Assembly: GCA_963797085.1 (NCBI GenBank)
Contig: CAWCOA010000014.1
Location: forward strand, 1 to 64,000
DNA: 64,000 bases
Direction of reading: 5' to 3'
Source of the DNA: JASJBU01 sp963797085
GTDB taxonomy: Bacteria; Pseudomonadota; Gammaproteobacteria; Chromatiales; Chromatiaceae
This document shows positions 56,251 through 64,000 of the stretch, piece after piece; positions within the stretch are counted from its first letter, which is position 1; every line of letters begins with the position of its first letter. A program made the translations under genes and the position numbers. The notes under the pieces were generated by a model. It saw only the letters and a program-made list of their open reading frames with translations, made no database searches and was not told the origin of the DNA.

Positions 56251-56916
56251 ATGAATTTTGCCAAGGCACTTGTCCTCTCCGCGCTGCTTGGCGGCGCCGC
56301 GCTCATAAATCCGTTATTTGCCAGCAACAATATTGCTACTGACTTGCAAGCCGTAGACGTCATGCATAACGGCAAGTCCGTCACTATCAGCCGTAGCGAC
56401 AAAAAAGATGCAACAATACCTGAGGCCTTCGCCAAGGTATCCCGCCACTGCCCGCCTTTCTGCGTGCAACCGGCAAAGCTCGCTCAGGGTGTAGACACCG
56501 TAGGGGAATTGGAGGTTCTAGGCTATCTGAAGCGTATCTCAAATGGCGATCGCACCTTGATGGTTGTGGATTCCCGCACTCCCGAATGGATCATGCGCGG
56601 CACCATACCGGGGTCCATCAATATACCCTGGAACAAGATCAATGTTGATGTGCAGGGCAGCTTTGAAGTAGCCGCTGAAGCCGATAGCCTCGAAGAGATC
56701 TTGAAAACCCAGTTTGGCGCACGGTTGGTGGATGGTAATTGGGACTTCCGTAATGCCAAGACTCTGGTCCTCTATTGCAACGGCATCTGGTGCCCACAAT
56801 CCAGCGCCAACATCAAGACACTGCTGGGGCTGGGCTATCCATCTTACAAGCTCAAATGGTACCGTGGCGGCATGCAGGATTGGGTCAGTGTTGGCCTGAC
56901 GACAGTGAACAACTAA
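56251..56916 (+). CDS. soxL: Rhodanese-domain protein SoxL
   Basis: 221 residues: signal peptide (LVLSALLGGAALINPLFAS), a CPPFC motif near residue 67-71 and a rhodanese domain (MVVDSRTPEWIMRGTIPGSI) with active loop CNGIWCPQS (Cys176, and Cys181 in the loop). It transfers sulfane sulfur in the periplasm next to SoxXA. AGGAG before the ATG. It is followed by a strong terminator that closes the operon. Confidence 0.94.
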   Translation: MNFAKALVLSALLGGAALINPLFASNNIATDLQAVDVMHNGKSVTISRSDKKDATIPEAFAKVSRHCPPFCVQPAKLAQGVDTVGELEVLGYLKRISNGDRTLMVVDSRTPEWIMRGTIPGSINIPWNKINVDVQGSFEVAAEADSLEEILKTQFGARLVDGNWDFRNAKTLVLYCNGIWCPQSSANIKTLLGLGYPSYKLKWYRGGMQDWVSVGLTTVNN

Positions 56917-56938
56917 AACCCGTTGATCTCTAATCTGG

Positions 56939-56970
56939 AAAAGGGTTACCGCCATCCGGTAACCCTTTTT
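56939..56970 (+). terminator. Rho-independent terminator of the sox operon
   Basis: AAAAGGGTTACCG (56939-56951) pairs perfectly with CGGTAACCCTTTT (56957-56969) around a five-base loop and ends in a T-run. Confidence 0.93.
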
Positions 56971-57097
56971 GTCACCTCACACGAAAATTCCTCCCGAGTT
57001 CCTTCTCTCATCCTTTTCTTAGACATTACTACGCAAACTACATATCCCCATGAAATGGACGATATGCATTTATCAGTAATATGCATAAGGAACAGTT

Positions 57098-58936
57098 ATG
57101 ACCACAGGAATCAGTAGTCATATCGAGCAGCCCGAAGACGACCTCTCTCAGGCAAACCAGGACCTTGGCAACCAGGGTTTACCCGGTAGTCTGTTATATG
57201 CCGCTATCTGGCTGCTGATCATCATGAATACGCCAGTTGCCGAGGATTGGCCCCGTACATCCTGGAGCGTCTTCATATTGCTTACATTCTCGGGCCTGCT
57301 ACGCCTGATTCTTGGTATAAAATTCGACGACATCCATAGCAGGTCTACCAGGATCTGGTTAGTCAGTTACTATGCTGTTGTGATAACCCAAGCTATCGTG
57401 TGGGGTTCTATGGCGGCCTTTTTGGTCTGGGAGTATGTTCCAGATTGGCCGGCATACTTGAGTGGCTTTTCCACTGCAGGCATCATTGCCGGAGGAACGA
57501 TAAGTCTGAGCACTCACTTGAGTCTGCAGCGATCATATATCGTCATCGCGCTCTTACCGAGTGTCATTGCTTGCTGGATCGAGCCCAATCCGGTAGCGAA
57601 TATCCTCGGGGCGCTGTTTCTATTGAATATAGTTTTCCTGCTCCTCATCGGCCACAAGCTGAACCGCAGTTATTGGACTAGCCTGAGAAACAATCAATTG
57701 CTAGCCAGACGCGCCGAACAGCTTGCTGAGGCAAAAATAAAGGCAGAAAGCGCGGATCGTGCGAAGAGTCAATTCGTAGCCAATGTCAGTCATGAGCTGA
57801 GAACCCCGCTAAATGGCCTGATCGGCACACTGGAGATGTTGCGTGTCAACACCTCGCCAGACAATCAGGCTAAGTATCTGGATGTTATGGGTAAGTCTGC
57901 TCAAGTCTTGTTACATCGAATCAGCGAAATTCTCGACTTTTCGAAAATCGATGCAGGCAAGCTAGAGTTGGATAGCACAGCCATGAATCTCATCAAAGTG
58001 GTTCAAGAGGCGACCTCCTTATTGCAGGACGCTGCTGAATCAAAAGGATTATCGCTGGAAACACATCTGGCGAACAATCTGCCCCAAACTGTCATCGGCG
58101 ACCCGAATCGCCTCGAGCAAATACTACTTAATTTGATTTCCAATGCCATCAAATTCACTGAACAAGGCCGGATAATAGTAGCCCTTGAGAGCATCCGTAC
58201 GCATGCAGATACAGTGACCATACGCTTTACGGTGACTGATACAGGCATCGGCATACCTGAAGAGGCACAGGAGCGTATCTTCGAATCCTTCGTCCAGGCA
58301 GCGGGATCAACAACGCGTAAATACGGCGGCACAGGTATCGGCCTCTCCGTCTCACATAAACTGGTCAAACTGATGGGGGGCAAGCTCAATGTGAATAGCC
58401 AGGAGGGCGTTGGAAGCCAATTTTCATTCGATACAGTTTTCAGAATTGCCGACCAGCCATTAGAAACCCCATCAGCTGAGAATGATCAAGCGGAAAAAGC
58501 TGCACCACACCCCCTTGGACTGAATGTATTACTCGCCGAGGACAATACAGTCAATCAATTCATTGCCGGAGAAATGCTGAGCATCCTGCAATGTACAACC
58601 CGGCTTGCCGAAAACGGTCAAGCTGCAGTAGAGCAGTTTGGAAAAGGAAACATTGACGTGATTCTAATGGATTGTGAAATGCCGATAATGGATGGCTTCG
58701 AAGCAACCAGACGGATTAGAGAAATCGAGACCAGCAGACAGTTGTCCCCCACGCCAATCATCGCATTGACTGCACATGTTACAAATGAAGACAGGGAACG
58801 CACCGCGAATGTCGGAATGAATGATTTTTTGAGTAAACCCTTTACCCTCGAAGGTCTCCAAATGGCAATCGCCAGGGTGACCATCAATTCAGGCTCCCAG
58901 ATGCAAACAACACTAACGGCGACCGCCGATAATTGA
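57098..58936 (+). CDS. Hybrid histidine kinase with multi-helix membrane domain
   Basis: 612 residues: about six membrane helices (residues 30-188, little periplasmic loop), HisKA with His232 (NVSHELRTPLNGLIG), HATPase (GGTGIGLSVS) and a C-terminal receiver (VILMDCEMPIMDGF). There is no Hpt and no cognate regulator beside it. The small loops suggest sensing within the membrane or by respiratory state. AAGGAACAG lies upstream of the ATG. The 3' end overlaps the convergent HerA-like gene by 24 bases. Confidence 0.92.
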   Translation: MTTGISSHIEQPEDDLSQANQDLGNQGLPGSLLYAAIWLLIIMNTPVAEDWPRTSWSVFILLTFSGLLRLILGIKFDDIHSRSTRIWLVSYYAVVITQAIVWGSMAAFLVWEYVPDWPAYLSGFSTAGIIAGGTISLSTHLSLQRSYIVIALLPSVIACWIEPNPVANILGALFLLNIVFLLLIGHKLNRSYWTSLRNNQLLARRAEQLAEAKIKAESADRAKSQFVANVSHELRTPLNGLIGTLEMLRVNTSPDNQAKYLDVMGKSAQVLLHRISEILDFSKIDAGKLELDSTAMNLIKVVQEATSLLQDAAESKGLSLETHLANNLPQTVIGDPNRLEQILLNLISNAIKFTEQGRIIVALESIRTHADTVTIRFTVTDTGIGIPEEAQERIFESFVQAAGSTTRKYGGTGIGLSVSHKLVKLMGGKLNVNSQEGVGSQFSFDTVFRIADQPLETPSAENDQAEKAAPHPLGLNVLLAEDNTVNQFIAGEMLSILQCTTRLAENGQAAVEQFGKGNIDVILMDCEMPIMDGFEATRRIREIETSRQLSPTPIIALTAHVTNEDRERTANVGMNDFLSKPFTLEGLQMAIARVTINSGSQMQTTLTATADN

Positions 58937-60400
58937 CCCTAGTATCCCACGTATGATTTGACGACCTAGACTCGAACCTACTGCCCTAGCCACTGACTTG
59001 GCAAAAGCTTCACCGACACCCTGACGACTGGAACTTCTACCGCTGCTCTTACGTGTGCTCTTTGACTCCGTTTCGTTCCCTTCTGCCTGACTGCGCTCCT
59101 CTCGCTGGCGAACCAGCTCTTCCTCGCGCTTAGCCAGCATTTCATAGGCTGATTCCCGATCCACTGCTTGACTATAAATGCCATTGAGTGGCGAATGGCC
59201 AATAATTCGTTCCCGTTCCAGCGTGTCAATCGGGCCGAATTTCGAACAGGGAGGCGCCATCAGTACTCGCTCTACCATGCTGGGCACACCCTTCTGATCG
59301 AGGGTGGAGATCAACGCCTCCCCTACTCCCAACTGCCCGATCACATCTTCGGTATCAAAGGCCGGATTCTGACGAAATGTCTCTGCTGCTGCTCTGACTG
59401 CTTTCTTGTCTTTAGGCGTGAATGCGCGTAGTGCATGTTGGATGCGGTTACCGAGTTGGCCAATCACTTCATCGGGCACATCATTGGGATACTGAGTGAT
59501 GAAAAACACGCCAATCCCTTTGGAGCGAATCAAGCGCACTACCTGGGTGATCTTCTCCAGCAATGCCTTCGGCGCATGACTGAACAGCAGATGCGCCTCA
59601 TCAAAAAAGAACACCAGTTTTGGACGATCTGCATCGCCTTGCTCTGGCAACTCCTCCATCAACTCGGAAAGCAGCCAAAGCAGGAAGGTGGCGTAAATGC
59701 GCGGCGAATGATAGAGCGTTGTCGCATCCAGAATGCTGATCACGCCACGACCGGAGAAGTCGGTCTGCATCAGATGCTCGATTCGAATAGCCGGTTCGCC
59801 GAAGAAAATCTCGCCGCCCGCCTCTTCCAGCATCAGTAATCGACGCAGAATCGCGGTGACGCTCTGCTTGGAGACTCTTCCATAGTCACGGCCCAGCTTA
59901 TCGGCATTATCCGCGACCCAATTGAGCATGGAGCGAAGATCCTTCAAATCGAGCAGCAGCAAACCCTCGTCGTCAGCCACGCTGAATGCGATCTGTAACA
60001 CACCCTCCTGCGTCTCATTCAATTCCAGCAAATTACCCAACAAAGTTGGCCCCATTTCAGAGACAGTCGTGCGCACCGCATGACCCTTTTTCCCGTAAAC
60101 GTCCCAGAAGAGTGTGGGACTGGCGCTAAATGTGTGGTTGTCGATCTTGATGTATTCAAGACGTTCTGAAATTTTGGGATGGGCTTTGCCAGCGCCAGCC
60201 AGACCCGACAGATCGCCTTTCACATCGGCGGTAAAAACCGGCACGCCGAGGCGTGAAAAAGACTCTGCCAGTACCTGCAGGGTCACCGTCTTCCCAGTAC
60301 CCGTAGCTCCTGTAATGAGGCCATGCCGATTGGCCATACCTGCATTGAGCAGGACCCGCCTGTTACCGTTACCGCCGAGCAGGATAAGATTGTCTGTCAT
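58913..60400 (-). CDS. HerA-like ATPase (DUF853, YjgR type)
   Basis: 495 residues from ATG 60400 (GAGG eight bases upstream): Walker A GATGTGKT (residues 31-38), VFTADVKGDLSGLAGAGK, Walker B PKLVFFFDEAHLLF and the arginine region GVFFITQYPNDVPDEVIGQLGNRIQHALR. After residue 430 comes a Ser/Arg/Glu-rich linker and a C-terminal Gly-rich amphipathic end. The family is related to HerA/FtsK pumps; function unknown. Confidence 0.9.
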   Translation of the reverse strand: MTDNLILLGGNGNRRVLLNAGMANRHGLITGATGTGKTVTLQVLAESFSRLGVPVFTADVKGDLSGLAGAGKAHPKISERLEYIKIDNHTFSASPTLFWDVYGKKGHAVRTTVSEMGPTLLGNLLELNETQEGVLQIAFSVADDEGLLLLDLKDLRSMLNWVADNADKLGRDYGRVSKQSVTAILRRLLMLEEAGGEIFFGEPAIRIEHLMQTDFSGRGVISILDATTLYHSPRIYATFLLWLLSELMEELPEQGDADRPKLVFFFDEAHLLFSHAPKALLEKITQVVRLIRSKGIGVFFITQYPNDVPDEVIGQLGNRIQHALRAFTPKDKKAVRAAAETFRQNPAFDTEDVIGQLGVGEALISTLDQKGVPSMVERVLMAPPCSKFGPIDTLERERIIGHSPLNGIYSQAVDRESAYEMLAKREEELVRQREERSQAEGNETESKSTRKSSGRSSSRQGVGEAFAKSVARAVGSSLGRQIIRGILGSIIGGRR

Positions 60401-60639
60401 GGCATAGGCCTCACTATTCTTCACAATGGTTTACGTTCATCTCTGGATAGAAATTGAGTATGGGTTAGACTCTACAGCTGAATATTTCAATTTATGCGAC
60501 AAGTTGCAACACCTCAATTTTGCAGGAGCTTACTCAAAAAGTAACTGACAGCATGATTCGCCTGTTTTACAGTTACGCAAGTCCGAATCATCGAAGATTG
60601 GACGGGTAAGATATTCAGCTCAATTAAAAAGGCAAAAAG

Positions 60640-61512
60640 ATGCGCTGGCGAGGCAACAGACAAAGCAATAATATCGAAGACCGCCGCAGTATGCGGGGCC
60701 CCTCCCTCGGTGGCTTGGGTGGTGGCGGTGGGATTTTTAATTTATTGCCGATGATCTTCCGGTTATTCGGCTTTAAAGGTGGTGTCATCGCCATCCTTGG
60801 CATTGGCGCTTATGGCCTGCTGAGCGGCAACCTGGGCAGCATACTGGGTGGTGCCAGCCTGCCGAACAATGCAGAACAACAGCAGGGCCAACAAATCGAG
60901 CAGACTGCTGAAGAGCAGGAATTGGTGAAATTCGTCTCTGTCGTGCTGGCGGATACGGAAGATACCTGGCATCAGCTCTTTCAAACGCAGGGTGGAACCT
61001 ACCAGGAGCCCCAGCTGGTGCTGTTTCGCAACTCGGTTAAATCAGCCTGTGGGCTGGGAAAGGCAGCCATGGGCCCCTTTTACTGTCCGGCGGATCAGAA
61101 GGTCTATATCGATCTTAGTTTTTACAGCGACCTGAAGAGTCGCTTCAAGGCCCCTGGAGATTTCGCCCAGGCTTATGTCATCGCCCATGAGGTGGGCCAT
61201 CATGTCCAGACCCTGCTGGGCATCTCCAAAAAAGTGCAGCAGGCAAAGCAAGGACTGAGTGAAGTAAAAGCCAACCAGTTATCCGTCCTCCAAGAGTTAC
61301 AGGCCGACTGTCTGGCGGGCATTTGGGCCCATCATGCTGATCGTTCACGGCAGTTGCTTGAAACGGGAGATATCGAGGAGGGTTTGGCCGCCGCCAGCGC
61401 CATTGGAGATGATCGGCTTCAAAAGCAATCCCAGGGTTATGTCAGCCCTGATTCCTTTCACCCACGGCAGTTCGGCTCAGCGAGTCAAATGGTTCAAGCT
61501 GGGTCTAAATAG
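60640..61512 (+). CDS. ypfJ: YpfJ-type neutral zinc metalloprotease
   Basis: 290 residues: a Gly-rich N-terminal segment, one membrane helix (about 48-64), then the protease domain with HEVGHH (His183, Glu184, His187) in YVIAHEVGHHVQ and ELQADCLAGIWAHH providing the third ligand. The active site is predicted to lie in the periplasm. Substrates unknown. It is divergent from the HerA-like gene. Confidence 0.93.
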   Translation: MRWRGNRQSNNIEDRRSMRGPSLGGLGGGGGIFNLLPMIFRLFGFKGGVIAILGIGAYGLLSGNLGSILGGASLPNNAEQQQGQQIEQTAEEQELVKFVSVVLADTEDTWHQLFQTQGGTYQEPQLVLFRNSVKSACGLGKAAMGPFYCPADQKVYIDLSFYSDLKSRFKAPGDFAQAYVIAHEVGHHVQTLLGISKKVQQAKQGLSEVKANQLSVLQELQADCLAGIWAHHADRSRQLLETGDIEEGLAAASAIGDDRLQKQSQGYVSPDSFHPRQFGSASQMVQAGSK

Positions 61513-61601
61513 CGGTGAGCTGAAGGATTGCGACACCTTTTCAAGCAAAGCGCTTTAATATTTCATCAAGAATCATTCTTAAATAGCGGAGGTCGTTTCA
61601 A

Positions 61602-61850
61602 ATGGGTATTTTATCCTGGATAGTTTTAGGTCTTATTGCCGGCGTGCTGGCCAAATGGATCATGCCTGGTAAGGATGATATGGGCTTTATCATTACCATC
61701 CTGCTGGGAATAGCCGGTGCCTTTGTTGGAGGCTATATCGGCTCCCTGGTCGGCCTCGGCACTACCGCTGGATTGAACTTCGGAAGTCTCGTCACAGCAA
61801 CAGCCGGAGCTTTTCTGCTGCTATTCCTCTATCGTCAATTCAAGAAATAA
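61602..61850 (+). CDS. GlsB/YeaQ/YmgE-family small membrane protein
   Basis: 82 residues with three membrane helices: MGILSWIVLGLIAGVLAKWI, MGFIITILLGIAGAFVGGYI, and the C-terminal LVTATAGAFLLLFLYRQFKK. This is the transglycosylase-associated/stress-response membrane protein family. GGAGG before the ATG. Exact function unknown. Confidence 0.92.
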   Translation: MGILSWIVLGLIAGVLAKWIMPGKDDMGFIITILLGIAGAFVGGYIGSLVGLGTTAGLNFGSLVTATAGAFLLLFLYRQFKK

Positions 61851-61979
61851 GCAAGCCGGAGTGACTTGATTCACATTTAACTACCAAAATTCCCAAATTT
61901 TATGAGGAATTCTTGATATTATTATTATATGTTAATATACTTATTAGTACTTTCTCATTAGCAGTATTAGGAGAATTCG

Positions 61980-62138
61980 ATGAATAAACAACGCATGCGG
62001 GGAATATTTGACCCGATCACAGCCGCCTTCATTCTGGCGATAGTCGGCACCATTGCCACGCTTTCCCTCGACTCAGGTGACTCAGTCAATCAGGATCAAT
62101 CACAAACGAAAGTGAAGCTACAGAAACCGTGGCAGTGA
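61980..62138 (+). CDS. 52-residue single-pass membrane protein
   Basis: A strong ribosome site (AGGAG, six bases before ATG 61980) precedes a frame of 52 codons: a basic N-terminus (MNKQRMRGIFDP), one hydrophobic helix (about 12-30, ITAAFILAIVGTIATLSL) and a polar, Gln/Lys-rich tail. A hairpin follows the stop by 30 bases. Family unknown. The AT-rich 130 bases upstream can hold its own promoter. The start signal, helix and terminator together make it a likely real gene. Confidence 0.7.
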   Translation: MNKQRMRGIFDPITAAFILAIVGTIATLSLDSGDSVNQDQSQTKVKLQKPWQ

Positions 62139-62167
62139 TTCGTAATCAGTAAACTGGCGAAACCGCG

Positions 62168-62202
62168 TCGCTAACCGCCTTTTAAGCCCGGGCGGTTAGC
62201 GA
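62168..62202. terminator. Hairpin between convergent genes
   Basis: TCGCTAACCGCC and GGCGGTTAGCGA form a 12-bp stem with an 11-base loop between the small membrane gene and the decayed porin gene. It is followed by a weak T-rich stretch on the plus strand and may end both. Confidence 0.7.
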
Positions 62203-62231
62203 TCGTATTTATAGTTATTCAGGTTTGGCCA

Positions 62232-63542
62232 TCAGAAAAGATGAGTCCAACTCAATTCAAACTCCCACTGTTCCATTTGTACTGAGCCAGTCTGCGTCCC
62301 TGTAAACACCGGATTGCTGCCCTCAACCTCTTCTTCAAGGGCATGGGTCAGTGACATATGAACCCGATTTTCATCGCTATAACTGTAGGTACTGCCTAAG
62401 CTGATGTGATCACGGATGGTTGCAGGAGCAAGAATATTGAACAGCGCCTGCCCCCCTTCAAAGAGTTCACTGGCATGGCTGTAACCTGCCCGGAAAGTCC
62501 ATTTCGGATCATACTCCCACTGTATGCCGAGTTTGATAATATCCATGTCGTCCCACCCAAAGCCAGACCTTCATCGGCCCCCAGTCGATTTTCAGGGTTG
62601 CTGAAGAAATCAAGATCATTAGCATTCGAGAGTGATTTGACTTCACCATAATTGATACGCTGATAATCGAGAACCAAGGTCACTTCAGGTGTTGCTGAGT
62701 AGGCCAAACCGACAACCCAGGTAGAAGGTGTATCGAAATCACCCTGCTCTGCAAACAATCCTTCATAATCCTCAAATTCGCTCATGTAGAGACGGCTTTG
62801 ATAGGAGGCTCCCAAGGACAAACGGTCAGTGACCTGGCCTAACCAGCCTAATCGTAACCCCGTAACCATAGGACATATCGTATCCGTTATTACTAACCTT
62901 ACCCTCGAAGTTGATAATAAATGGATTGTCAAACGGCTCTAGCCCATTTGCTTCGAAGCGTTGCACGGCAACAATCGGCATGATACCGAGCCAATGACCT
63001 GGGCTGACTTCGTGGGCATAGGTAGCGCCAAGAAAAAGTTGCGCGAAATCCACACCAGTGGGTGAGCTCGCGGGTCCAAAATTCCCAAAAACCGCTGCGT
63101 CGTACTCAGTATTCATACCTCCATTGCCACCAATTGAAATACCAAATGTACTATGCTCGGTAAGCGGCTTGTTCCAACCAAAATGAGGCACCAGAAAGTA
63201 GTCATTCTCACTGATGTACTCCCCAGCAGTAATCGGGGAGGTCGCATCACCGTCAGCAGTAAAGCCACGATCAGACGGATAAAAAAGCGCCGCACCGACA
63301 TCCGTACGATGCCCACCAATCCCATGCCGGCAGGATTAGTGGCAGCGGTCATGGCATCTTGCGGAAGCGCGACGCCAGCACCCACCATGCCCTTGTTGAT
63401 CGTGCCAAAACCTGTTGGGTGAGTACCCATTGGTCGCCAACGCGGTATTACAGGCGAAAGATGCGGCAAGAATACTCACAGCCGTCGAGAGCAAACGCTT
63501 TGTGTGGGTATGTGTTCCAGTATCTAGATTCCTAGACATCAT
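62232..63542 (-). pseudogene. FadL/OmpP1-type outer-membrane transporter, frameshifted
   Basis: Pieces in order: a signal peptide (STAVSILAASFACNTALATNGYSP) from ATG 63542/63539 (GAGGAG upstream); the FadL N-terminal segment GFGTINKGMVGAGVALPQDA with ATNPAGM; the barrel part HFGWNKPLTEHSTFGISIGG to about 62830; DRLSLGASYQSRLYMSEFED to about 62550; and DIIKLGIQWEYDPKWTFRAG to the terminal SWTHLF. Frames change near 63430, 63310, 63190, 62850 and 62550. The C-terminal Phe is present, so full length is there, but five lesions exclude function. Substrate (fatty acids or hydrophobic compounds) unknown. Confidence 0.85.
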
Positions 63543-63704
63543 TACTATTTCTCCTCGATGATGGATATGTTGAGGCTATTCATGAGATCAATAGTGCAAC
63601 ATCCACCGAATTATGTTTTTTGTCTGCTGATAAATGAGCTTTCATCATGAAAATCCCTGCGTGGTGGATTGTAGCCGGCAGTCACTGAGAAAAATTTTTC
63701 ATAA

Positions 63705-63791
63705 TGGTGCCCGGGGCCGGAATCGAACCGGCACGACCCAAAGGTCGAGAGATTTTAAGTCTCTTGCGTCTACCAATTTCGCCACCCGGGC
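63705..63791 (-). tRNA. tRNA-Leu (UAA anticodon)
   Basis: 87 bases including an encoded CCA. The acceptor stem GCCCGGG pairs with CCCGGGC, the anticodon stem-loop reads AGACTTAAAATCT with TAA in the loop, a variable arm typical of class II tRNAs (CGACCTTTGGGTCG) and the T-loop GGTTCGATTCC are present. It reads UUA codons (and UUG by wobble). Confidence 0.95.
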
Positions 63792-64000
63792 AGTGAGAGT
63801 TTGTTGCAGGTCGCAGACGTGAAAATGCAGCTTATGTCGGCAACGGGACAGGAGTCTGCAACCCATTTCTAGTGATGTCAACCTTCTTTCTGCCATTCCC
63901 TGCCAGGTCCGAAGGCAGGCATCAATAAACATGATCCATGCATAGGCTTGGCCGTTGTGGTCTCTGCGGCAATATAGCCTATGCTATTCCCCTTTGGCGG

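Noticed and set aside
63699..63932. Open frames overlapping the tRNA at 63.7-63.9 kb
   Set aside because: They read through tRNA-Leu and carry no protein features.
1..64000. CRISPR array, rRNA operon, replication origin or complete prophage
   Set aside because: No regularly spaced repeats, rRNA sequence, DnaA-box cluster or phage structural genes were seen. The recombinase at the left edge is not accompanied by phage genes inside the window.

Overview
The window looks like the chromosome of a chemolithoautotrophic, sulfur-oxidising gammaproteobacterium. The reasons are a soxX-soxA-soxK-soxL operon, two exported DsrE-like proteins and a DsrC-like protein, a gammaproteobacterial rnm-yciO-M50-trpS-scpA-scpB-rluB neighbourhood, and a sucrose synthesis/turnover cluster (sucrose-phosphate synthase, phosphatase, sugar kinase, amylosucrase). 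The many decaying genes would fit a host-associated or recently bottlenecked lineage, for example a relative of the lucinid-clam symbionts. That assignment is inference; no marker in the window fixes a species.

Layout. 1-12 kb is an accessory, mostly decayed zone: a tyrosine recombinase end, an IS91-type transposase remnant, a frameshifted HAF-repeat protein, a TPR remnant, a DDE transposase remnant, an ABC exporter whose ATPase is intact but whose permease and adaptor are frameshifted, and a large orphan membrane protein. 13.3-16.5 kb holds an intact four-gene module: a soluble roadblock/LC7 protein, a flavodiiron-like (ODP) diiron protein, a membrane-anchored OmpA-domain protein and a membrane-anchored protein with a roadblock-like end. 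This is the best candidate here for an undescribed system. 16.5-31.2 kb is mainly conserved housekeeping: one long minus-strand block (rnm down to a VanZ-like gene), yciB-yciI-peptidylprolyl isomerase on the plus strand, an array of five hairpins, a DUF349 gene and cbiX. 31.4-40.6 kb carries riboflavin synthase and signalling genes: a REC-PAS-GGDEF-EAL protein, then a TonB receptor fused by deletion to a substrate-binding-protein gene followed by a hybrid histidine kinase.

40.7-47 kb is the sucrose cluster on the minus strand. It is hit twice: sucrose-phosphate synthase is frameshifted, and a TA-flanked MITE sits exactly between the sugar kinase stop codon and the amylosucrase start codon. 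47-57 kb is a sulfur/redox region (DsrE-like proteins, CBS protein, Tat-exported copper-binding protein, decayed MscS, DsrC-like protein, tag, sprT, GIY-YIG, soxXAKL). 57-64 kb has a hybrid histidine kinase, a HerA-like ATPase, a YpfJ-type metalloprotease, two small membrane proteins, a decayed FadL-type porin and tRNA-Leu(UAA).

About ten genes are broken by frameshifts or deletions. Some single-base shifts could be sequencing errors, but several loci carry multiple lesions or real deletions, so most of the decay is probably genuine.
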